Part shown: positions 26,040-36,400 of the stretch, one piece after another
Layout: each line of letters begins with the position of its first letter
How positions within the stretch are numbered: position 1 is the stretch's first letter
Assembly: GCA_963969395.1 (NCBI GenBank)
Contig: OZ017800.1
Coordinates: forward strand, 19,128,479 to 19,192,478
Length of the DNA stretch: 64,000 bases
Direction: 5' to 3'
Source: Pseudoscleropodium purum
Lineage: Eukaryota; Streptophyta; Bryopsida; Hypnales; Brachytheciaceae
The notes under the pieces: generated by a model
Told to the model about the DNA's origin: nothing
The model's input: only the letters and a program-made list of their open reading frames with translations
Databases searched by the model: none
Made by a program: the position numbers and the translations under genes

Positions 26040-26275
26040 AAAATTGTGGAGTAGCAACAATATCACTATCTATGGAGGAACACCAAAAATTATGAAAGAA
26101 CAACTCCAAAAATAATTGAGGAGTGGCAATATTGTTGTGGAGAAGGAGCATCAAAAAATATGGAAGAGAGGTTTCAAGAAATAATTGAGGAGTGGCAATA
26201 TCATTGTGGAGAAGGAGCATCAAAAAATATGGAAGAGAGGTTTCAAGAAATAATTGAGGAGTGGCAAGATTGCGA
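26040..26275. repeat. 69 bp minisatellite, about 3.4 units
   Basis: The marker AATAATTGAGGAGTGGCAA recurs at 26111, 26180 and 26249, a 69 bp period. A more diverged unit precedes it from about 26040. The last two full units are nearly identical. Because 69 is divisible by three, the plus frame 26160-26435 reads through as 23-residue repeats (MEERFQEIIEEWQ...). The downstream part of that frame is lysine-rich and unrecognised, so coding is unproven. Confidence 0.85.
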
Positions 26276-28940
26276 AGTATTGAAAATTAAGAAAAAAGGG
26301 CTTCAAAAAATGGTAACTATTGCAATGGCACTAAAACATCATGTAAAGAGGAGACTTGGAAAATTTAGAAGATTGATGTGTCTAAAACTAGGAAAATCAA
26401 TTCAAGGTGTAAAATTATTGAAATCCCAAATTTAAATTATTTTGACACTTAGGTGCCAAATTTGACCTCAACCTATGCTAGACTTTGATACTACAACGCA
26501 ACTAGATGCTGACTTTCTATTCTACCAAATGTGACATACAATATTTTAGCATCTTTATTCATATTTATAACATTTCATACTAAATTATTATGTAGTATAT
26601 TTTTATACTTTCTGAAGATATAAATTGATTAATTAAAAAATTATACTTAAAAAAATTGTCCTAAATCCTATATAATTTATCCTCTGTAAAACAATTTGGT
26701 CTTGAAGTAGTCAAAAGGAATTTGGGTAGGTTTCTAGGATATCAATTTTGATGGAATCATTTGAAATTGCAACACAAGGGATGGACAAGAATTTAGATTT
26801 GAAAAATAATGATTTTCTTGATTGGGTATCTATAGCAAAAGCTATGTGGCCTAAAAAAAATGAGTAAGGCATATGGCTTGTGCAAATGCCCAATTCAACT
26901 TTTGAAATTTGGCAAGTATGTACTATTATTACATTGTATTGATGCAATAGCAAATTAAAAATTACATATATAAATTCTTATTTTAAAATGAAATTTTGGC
27001 TTTCAAATGTCTTTCAATTAAAGTATACCAATTTTTTTGTTTGAATTAGATATTTTAGATTCTCATAAAGGGAAATGTTCAAAGGCTTCTATTATAAATT
27101 TTGCCAAAGTTATGCTTCAACTACCTATAGTGAGCTAAAAACGAGAAATTTATTTTGAAAATTACTATTTGATAATAACACCTTTTTTAATGTAATTTTA
27201 TTATAAAAAATTTAAAGAAATTCTTTTTATGTTCTTATTTGTCCATTCTATTATCCTCTTTAAATTGTCCTAATCCTTTATTTCAATTTATATAGATTTT
27301 GAAGAAACAACATTTGTCCATTTGGATACTTTGTGATCAAACTCTTATTTTCAAGTACTTTAAATTCATCTTGTATGATAATGGATTTTTTACAAGGCAA
27401 ATCTCTTGATTTAGAATAGAAGATAGTATTTAGAAAAGTTGGTTATGAGTTTTGAACTTTGTCTTTCATACATTGTGACTAAGTTCATGAGATGGGCTTG
27501 ATACTTATCATTGATTACATACATTGTTTGAAATTACTATTGTGAAAAATCTATTTTTATTTGTAACATTTAATGATTCATAAAAAATTAAGTTTTTATT
27601 TGCATTAGATAAAATAAAATTGCCTTCATTGAAAGCTGTGAACTTGTAAGATTTGAAAAACATCAAAATTGAATTTTTAGTTGGCAATACTTTTATTAGA
27701 AGCAATGATAACAATTTGAACAAATCAAAACACTTTCTTTGACCCTAAATGGCCAAAGTCTTTGGATGGATATTTTGAATTTTTGATATTAGATTCAAAT
27801 AATAACAATTTTTAATGTGTTTTCTATTGAAATTTCTATTCAACCTAAGGCTATAGAAATACTCAAGATATATAGCATGTATAGCAAGAATCTTAAATTT
27901 TCATCTATTTTTGAAGATGGATGGAAATGTTCCCTAAACTTGCTACATGGATAGGTTAATGGTTTCTATAAAAATACATTACATGAGATGACTTCTAATT
28001 TTTTGTACAAACTAAAGTAGTTGCACCAATTATTTTCAATTCAATTATGTGAGTTCAATGTGTGCCATTTGAATTATAGAAAATTGTCATATAAATAAAT
28101 TGCTTCAATTACCCAAAATAGGTATCATTAGTCATAGTATTTTCCTTTCTCTATCAACAAAGAGGACATAGATTAATTGAGCATTTTTTCAAGCTTTTGT
28201 TTTATGACCATGTACATATTCAATTTTGAACCTTTTATATGCTATAATTATAAAATTGGACATTGCATTTGTCAAAAATTAAAGTTACATTGCAGATTTT
28301 ATTTGTTAACAAGAATATTTTAAATTTTGGTCAATTTTATAATATAAATGTTGAAAATGGCAAGTTTAGATGTCCCCATTTTAATTTATGTAAGTTACAA
28401 AAAATTGGAGTTTTTTTTCTTCTTCTTGGTCATTTGATCTATAGGCCATTGAAGAAAAACAATTGTTATTGAACCTTTGTAATAACATTTTTTCTTGGGA
28501 TTCTATTAGGTTCTAATATAAATCTATCTTTTTAAATTGGAAACAAAACAAATATTATAGAAATGCATTGAATTTGGCTAAAATATAAAAAGTAAAAATA
28601 ATGTTTTTGTAGTAAATAATCATTCATAGATGAAAGTACACTTTGTTTTTAAGTAAAAGTACCCAATCAAATACATAAGATTACTTTGGAAATTTATTAT
28701 GCCTTTCTTTATGAATTCCATTAACACTCTAGATTCTCATCAAACTTGGAGATTGCTTGGACAGTATAACCCATTTATAATCAATGAGTAGGATAGTAGC
28801 AATACATTATATAAAAATTTAGGTCAAAATTGGCCCGTTTGACAATATATATAATTATGCAAACACAGAAAATACTAGTCAAAACTACCTCCCTATGAAA
28901 ATGTTAGCGAAAGTCAGATTTTGTGCCTTGTTGGATTTTT
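26276..28940. other. AT-rich spacer, nothing recognised
   Basis: Very AT-rich throughout. Short open frames on both strands show no domain and no splice-linked continuation. Confidence 0.4.
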
Positions 28941-28946
28941 TATTCA

Positions 28947-28947
<1 letters not shown>

Positions 28948-29000
<53 letters not shown>
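28948..29000. repeat. (ATT)n microsatellite, about 17 units
   Basis: An uninterrupted run of about 53 bases of ATT repeats in AT-rich spacer. Its purity suggests recent expansion. Confidence 0.95.
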
Positions 29001-29003
<3 letters not shown>

Positions 29004-29599
29004 CATTCTTTTTAAATTGTCATTTTTACACATCCACCAAAAGTCAAACGACCTTCTAAAAAGCTAAGACTTTCTGTAATGATTAAGATAACTGCAATCA
29101 CGAGTGCAATTTCTAATTGCAATGTTAATATTTTTTTATTGAATATAGAAGAAAAAGAAGTAATCTTTATTGTTGTAAAGATGTGAATATGTGATTAATG
29201 TTTGATGACTTCCACTATAATTTTTATCCTAAATGATGTGCCTCATATAATGCAAAGATTTGCTTGAGCTCAACCATTATTGTATTTTGGATTAATAATC
29301 GTTACATTTTTGCTAAATATAGAATTTTGTTGAAAATTGAAGGAAAAAGATGCAAGCATGTAGCCATTCATTTGATTATGTAATAATTCAAAAATTTGGT
29401 TTAAAACCCCTATAAACTATATTATAGCTATAATAACAAAAAGATATTATATTAAAAATTGATAGAGTCAACTAAAATCTTAGAACCACCTTCAACAAAA
29501 AATTGAATTTAAAATAAGAAAGTTAAATTTAAGGGTTGTTTAATAGAATTTTTCATTCTTTATCTAGAAAAATTTATTCAAGTAATAAAAAAATTTCAA

Positions 29600-31760
29600 G
29601 AAATATTTAATGCTTGGATTTATCATTTTTTGCCAAGTAAAACTTTTGGTAAAACTTCATTCAAAATCATTATAATTATGTCAAGGAATTATTTAATGAT
29701 ATGCAATTCTTCTTTTCTTGATGAAATCACCAAATGGTTATAAAATTTAAGAATGGCATTGTTCTTTGGTATGAATGTAAAAATATTCATCTACAAACTA
29801 CATAATTCATGCCCCTCCAAATGTAAATAACATTATTACTCTAGTGAAGTTAACTTTCTTCACTCTTCCAAATAGAAAATAGAATTTATCTACCCTAGGT
29901 TGGTTAATGCTTCTAATTATGATCTATGCTATAAAATTGAAAAAAAGGGATAATCCTAGTGTCACTTTGCCAATTTAAATCATTGTGAGACTTGATCCTC
30001 TAGCCTTCTAATTCTTCTAATTACCTATGTTTTAATTTTTCTAGCAAAATTTTACTAAAAGATAATACAATATTTGCAAAAGGATTATTTAATGATACAA
30101 TGTTCTTCCATTTTTATTGAAATATTTAACTAACTATTATAAAATCTTAGAACACTTAAACTCTTATTGGATGACAATAAACATGTTTTGATGAATGTAT
30201 GATTTTTCATCTACATATTGCATGATATTGCAGGTTCTATTCAAGCCCACAAAAGAATACAACAATATGATTCAACTAAAGCTAGTCTTTTGCTAGAATG
30301 TCCAAATGGAAAACTAGAGACAATATCTGGGATTTACCATTTTATCTTAGAATAAATGATTGTCCGTTGTTTGTCATTCGTTACCATTGGTTAATCTTAT
30401 CCGCAATTTGCTATTGGAGACTTTTGCATCCATCTTGGATGCCATTGGTCTCCTTGTGTGTATTAAGCGTTACCGTTGGTGGATGCTTAGGCATATCCTT
30501 AGTTGATGGTTGAGTGTTCACCTTTTGGGCATCTACTTTGGATGCTAATGATCTCCGATCCTTCCATCTACCAAGTGTTGCCATTTGGTGGGTAGATGAT
30601 TGGATGTCTAATGGGAATTTCTATCCATCAATTTTTTGTGATTATTACACTATCTTTAACAATCCAAAATGATCAAGCAGATGGACAGTTTTTCATTGGA
30701 TGAGATTTGCCCCGGTTGACAATACTTGTACTTTTAAAGCTTTTTTCACTCATAAAGTAGATAAAATAAAAAATCTAACTTTGGCTAGATCTTGTAAAGA
30801 GTTGTGCTATATAATTAGAAAAAAAATAATATTGTGATAGTATTAGCTTGTAGTCTAGATCATTGAAAGATCTAACTCGCATGGTCATAACACATAATTT
30901 TTCTAACAAAGCTAATGCAATGTTCTTGAAGAATTAATTAATGATATGCAATTCCTTTTTTTCATTTTGAGATTAGTATATTGCTTTTTTTGAATGGTGA
31001 CATATACACTTGGATAAATATATGAATTATTATCCACATATTGCATGTTCCATACAAGCCTACAAAAAAAATAGTGTTATCACTCGAGTAAGTTATCCTA
31101 TTGCTAGGATTTTTATAGAGAGATGGATGGATAGAGAGAAAGAGATGATACTTTGGTTTGACAATATATGACACTAGGATATGCTGGATCATTCTAAGGA
31201 GATGATATCTTGGTGTGACAATATATGACATTGGGATATGATGTGTTATTCTAAGGTAATGGTTGTCGGTTGTTCACGTATCTAAAGTTGCTATTGGTCA
31301 ATCTTATCTGCAATTTGCCATCGGAGGCTTAAGCATTTGCTTGGAACATCATTGGTCCCCTTGCGTGTACTAAATGCAACCACTGATAGATGCTTACACA
31401 AATGCTTGGAAGATGGTTGGGTGTCTATTCTTTTGGCATCCTGCTCGAACGCTAATGGTCTCCTTGCGTCTTACCAAGTGTCACCATTGGTAGGTAAACG
31501 GTTGGATATATGATGTAGATTTTCTTTATCAATTTCTTTTATAATTAATTCCCAAAGATAGTCCCATTGAATGATTGAATGGATGGACCATTGTCCATTG
31601 GATAGGATGTGCACCTGAACAATACTATTAGTTCTTCATAGACTTTTTTCACTCCCAAAATAGATAAATTAAAATATCTTAAGTTTGACTTCTTCTAGTA
31701 AGGAGTTGTGCCACTTAAAAGAAATACCACAATAGTATTAGCTTATAGTCCGCAAGGCCA
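29600..31760 (+). repeat. diverged tandem duplication block, two long and one partial unit
   Basis: Similar text recurs in order. A block around ATTTAATGATATGCAATTC occurs near 29690, 30090 and 30940. CATATTGCATG occurs near 30214 and 31039. The block GGTYAATCTTATCYGCAATTT occurs near 30388 and 31297. Both long units end in a CTTTTTTCACTC...AGATAAA block. The second unit is longer partly because it carries its own inner duplication of about 58 bp (about 31142-31257, marker TTTGGTNTGACAATATATGACA). Sub-repeats of the type GTTACCGTTGGTGGATGCTT also occur inside units. No coding function is apparent. Confidence 0.65.
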
Positions 31761-31934
31761 TTCAAAGACCAAATTGTCAAGACTTCCAATGACATATATG
31801 CTCAGATGAATGCAAGACATTAAATCCTACTCATGAAATGAGCCTAGCAAGTTAATTTTTGGGTTTTGTAGAGGTAAAAGTAAAAAAAACAAATCCAATT
31901 TCAAGCCTATATAGAGTAAGTTCTAAACCTAACC

Positions 31935-32300
31935 TATCTAATTTGGGGTCTTTGATTGCAAATATGAATTCAAAATTTGCCAAAACAAATTTATGTGAAA
32001 AAAAAATTTCCTATGTTTCCCCAGGGTAAATCCCACCTATTGGATCCATTTCATGGGCTAGGGAGGATTGACCCTTCTATTGCCTCAACAGAGGGTAAAT
32101 GTCAAAAATTGCTCCCTATTTTGTGTTGCTTAAGTTTTGTATTTCATCGTATTTCTCGGCTACGTTACAGTTGGTGATTGCAAATATGAATTCAAAATTT
32201 GAAAATTACATCGTAAGTGGCAAATAAAAATTTCCATTGTTTTCTACAAGGGTAAAACGGGGGGCAATAGAGGGGTCATCAATCCTCCCTGGGCAGGATG
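31935..32300. repeat. inverted-repeat element, family IV copy 1
   Basis: The block GATTGCAAATATGAATTCAA occurs twice directly (from about 31956 and 32175). AGGGAGGATTGACCCTTC (from about 32061) is mirrored by a GGGGTCATCAATCCTCCCT stretch ending near 32291. A related stretch lies inverted at about 40855-41030. It looks like a hairpin-forming repeat just upstream of the RLCK promoter. Confidence 0.55.
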
Positions 32301-32459
32301 TACCGTCCTGTTCGGATGAATAAATCAATCTAAATTTTCATCCCTGTCAACTGCATGATAAATCAATCAATTGCCTGTTTTCATGCAAGCTCGTAAATGC
32401 AAATAGCATCACTAGAGTGCTCAAGCTAGCTCCTCTCCCAAAATAGAAAAAACAAAATA

Positions 32460-33414
32460 CCTTCCGTTGGCTGGTTCGGTCCGCCGAGGAATCCGGAAAA
32501 AAGGGAATGTGCAGCAGTCAGCCTGCCGTCCGGGACACTCGGAGAGAGCCCCCCTACACTACAGCCCTCCACCTCTCCCGCTTGGAAGTGACGTCGTAAC
32601 TCACCGCCTGAGATCCACTCCGTCCGCTCCACTCTTCGTTCGTCCTCTCCTCGTTCACCCCCCCTACACGTCCACCCCCCCCCTCGTCCGTTCCCCGTCC
32701 GTCCTCGTCCGTCCTCGTCCGTCCCCGCTATTCCCGTCCTTTCCGTCCAGACGTTGAGGGCATCCCCCCTGCTGCTGCTGCAGGAGAAGAAGTCTTCCAC
32801 ATAGCGAGGACTGGTAAGGTAAAGTGCTTGACGAGCTTTGATCATCGCCGCAACCGACTTCCCCCGAGCTCGGTGCATCCCAGCCACACTTGCTCACCGT
32901 CGTTGCTGCTGTGTGCTGCAAGACAGGAAAAGAAAAAAAGGGGCAGAGTGCCGCCGGTTTAACTTACACCTGGGGAGAGATTTTTTTAGTTGTTTTTTGG
33001 CAGCCTTGGGATGAGATTTTTTTGCTAACGATTCGTGAGCGCAGAAGACCAGGTGGATGCTAAGTTAGTGTAGAAGAGAATCCTTGCTGTAGTCGCGATT
33101 CTTCCTTTTTGCATCCCTTACGGCGTCGAGTGTGGAGCAAATCCGGAGGATCTGTTTGTTGTTTTTCGTGGGGAGGAAAATTCGTCTCCCGATCTAAGAC
33201 TTGCATGAGCTCGGGCGCCATGAGATGTACATTCAGGTCGCCGGAGGGCGTAGCGCGCCTCTGCGACGACACATTTTGAGGGGTTTGTTGAGATTTGGGA
33301 GTGAATGAGTCAGGGGAGACAGAAAGAGTTTAGTTGTTTTTTTTGAGGTTGTTTTGCCTTGTAAATAGAGAAATCGCGACTTTCGTAGAGGCGGTGAGGT
33401 GTTAAGCAGACGGC
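32460..33414 (+). promoter_or_regulatory. GC-rich promoter and 5' leader of the RLCK gene
   Basis: Composition changes abruptly at about 32460. A pyrimidine-rich stretch with CGTCC repeats lies at about 32655-32750, followed by about 650 bases up to the coding start at 33415. Frames on both strands in this block are open only because of its composition. A leader intron is possible; no transcription start can be fixed. Confidence 0.5.
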
Positions 33415-36400
33415 ATGCGAAGATGCAACGAGTGGTGTAGTAGAATGACGACGACGACGACCGTGGTGTCCATGACGTCTTCGCCCTCTTCCCATTCTTT
33501 CTCGCGGCCGCACAGCGAAATCTTTGCGTATGAGAAGGTGCTGGTGGTGTTGGACGGCTCCCGGCAAATCACTAAGTATGCGCTGGAATGGGTGCTCAGT
33601 AATGTGTTAGTCCGACCTGGGGAATCTATCAGTCTTCTTGCGCTTCACGCTCCGGGCAGCCATGGTAAGCGTTTGGCCTTCTTGTGAAGGCTCACTTGAA
33701 GCCGCAATTAGGGGTTACAGGGGTTTGAACGTCTTGTGGTCACTGCTTTGGGAGGTCTAGGGTTTCAGTGGCTGCGGGAATTGATGCATTGCAGTGAAGC
33801 CGTGTTAAGATTCCTCGAAGATCTGGCCTCCTTAAAGTTGTGTTGTTGACGGCTCCTGAAGCTTATTTCTTCTGGAACTTACAGTTTGGAGGTGTTTGAG
33901 ATTTCTTAGTTTTGTGAGTCGTAGTATTTCGGGGATGTGTGATAAGAAATGGTTGGTGTGCTTCAAATTCTGTGGGGTTAGAGGTCGTGGAATCAGTACT
34001 ATCTCTGGCCGAAATGCTTCAGTTTGCAGGTGTTGAGCTTTCTGAAAAATGCGAGTCTTTGGTAGTTTTTGAATGTGTGGTGAGAAGTGTTTGGTGTGCT
34101 TGATGTTCACCAGGCTTAGAGGTGTTGTAATCTAGACCATCTCTTGCCGCGTGGTCACCACTTTGGGAGGTGTGAGATATTAGTTTTTGTGGGAATTGAA
34201 TGAGTGATTGCATTGGAGTGAAGCCACTTGAAGATTCCTTGAAGAGAGGGCCTTCTGAAGTCGTGTTATTAACCCCTGGTGGATCGTATTTCTCTTGGAG
34301 CTTACGGAGAGGTTCAGTGGGCAGCTGTTTAGTTTTCTGAAAAGTGTGAATTCTGGATGTGTGGTGGTGTGGTTTAAATTATATAAGATTAGAGGTGTTG
34401 GAATGTCCACTATCTCTTGCCATGGTCACGCCTTGATCATGTGGTTTCTGGTACTTTTGTACGTCGTTTGGTCATAGGTCACACTGAGGTCCTCTCTTTG
34501 TCTATTGTTCAACTCCTTGAAAGCTCTAGACTTGAGCGCCTCTGTTTTTCTCTTAGCTGGAGGCCGTCCATAGCTGTTGACCTAGTGTGGCTGTACGGAC
34601 TTTTAGATTCAACCTTCTCTACCGATTTCTGCCCAGATCAGTTGTTGTTTGCGGTGATGTGAGGAGCTTGGCGAACCGTTTTGCAGGTCCTGTACGAAGA
34701 ATACTGGGATTTCCCATGTCGCTGCAGATGTTGGGCAGGGATTGTGCATCACCACGTGTTTTGCGCAGTGTGATTGATACCACGGGAGAATTGAAAGGAG
34801 TTGACGAGGAAATATACGAGGGTTGTAATGCCATGATCGGGAATTTTAAGCAATTATGCCATCAGAAAATGGTATTAAAATCTTTTATGCAATTTTGGTT
34901 TGGATGTCAATTTTTGGCGAATTATGACTCAGAAATTCTGCCTGTGAGTTGCATATGCTTTTTGATGGGAAGGTGGTTTTGAAGTTGGTGCCCATGGGCG
35001 TGATTTACAGATTACCATAGACGTGAAGGTTCAGGAAGCTGAAGGTCGAGAGGCATCTGCTATAGAGGCGAGGAGAATAGGTGCCACTTGGGTTGTTCTT
35101 GACAAGTAAGCAGAGACCCTTCCACAATTCTTCCAAATCTTTAAATTTATTGCACTTGATGTTCCTTTCAGGCGTTCACCAGGTTTAAGGGCCACTTTAG
35201 GTTGCGTAGGTCCAAACAGCAAGCTTAAATATTTGAACTAACATCATGTGTACCTAGGGATGAAGCAGCAAGGTTAAAAGTATCAATTGAATTTATGATA
35301 CCTAATCACGCATTTGAGGTAACGAGTGTCCAATACACCTCAAAGAGGTAGCTCGAAACTTTGTATCTCAAGTTTCATTAGCGCCGCACCGCATAGTAGT
35401 CGTGTACTCTTCGTGCACGTGGAATAGTGTAAAGTCGACATTAAACGGAACGAGGTAAAGCAAGTAGAAAATGATTTTTGCACCAATGCAATTGTAGGAT
35501 TTCTTGTTATCTCAAGCTTCGACCTGCGCAATTTAATGAGACCCTACGTACACCAGATTATCTTGTTCACCTTTACATCTTTACTCCGAGCTCCCCTTGA
35601 ATTTTAAGAGTCGAGAATCTAAACGGAAGGTATTCGTGTTATGTACGCAGACACTTGAAGAGAGATGCGAAGATCTGCATGGAGCTTCTACAATGCAACA
35701 TCGTCATTGTGAAACCCTCGGAGCCCAAGATACTGCGCCTGAACTTGAAGCGGAACTCCCGAGTAGTTGAGCCTCCTGCCGTGGCACCAACAGTTCAAGA
35801 GGTTTTAAGCGTAGCTGAGTCTCCAAATGAGGAAGACCGTGCTGTTGCGAATGCCAGGAGCGGGCCTTATCCACGGTTCAAAGCGAGCATACCCGTAAGT
35901 AGCCCAGAGGAAGTGATGACACCCTTCACCCCTTCGGATCCGGGCACCTCTTCGAAATCCAGTTCCGACACTTCACCGTGTCAGGTTTCGGGTCCCCTTG
36001 CAAACAACGGTTCCTCTGTGGTTCGTGGATCTATTCTGGAAACTTCTGCAGGAGCTGCAGGAGTTCTAGAGAAGGGTGCTTCTTTCCGAGCCTTTTATCC
36101 TGATATCAGTGATGGCATCATTGTGCCGGGTGTGTTGACCATGGAGTCTACTCCGAATACTATGTTGCACAAATTCAAGCAAGGCCACCCGCGATCACCA
36201 ACCGAGTGCACTAAACCACCTGCAGGTCTGTGACTTTTCCGTGTAACATCTTGAATTCCTAAATGACCAAGCTTCTTGGATTGGCATTGACCAATGCAAG
36301 TGATCATATTGTGAAGAATTTAATGTAGGTGGGGCAAATTTTATATCACTAGAATCAATGAAGAACATGGTGTGTTTTGGTCAATAAATTAAAATTAAAC

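Noticed and set aside
28948..29000. CRISPR-like or structured array at the ATT tract
   Set aside because: It is a plain trinucleotide microsatellite in plant nuclear DNA; no spacers.
32426..32887. Long minus-strand frame of 153 codons opposite the RLCK leader
   Set aside because: Composition-driven frame in a GC-rich promoter; glycine/arginine-rich without domains and overlapped by other open frames on both strands.
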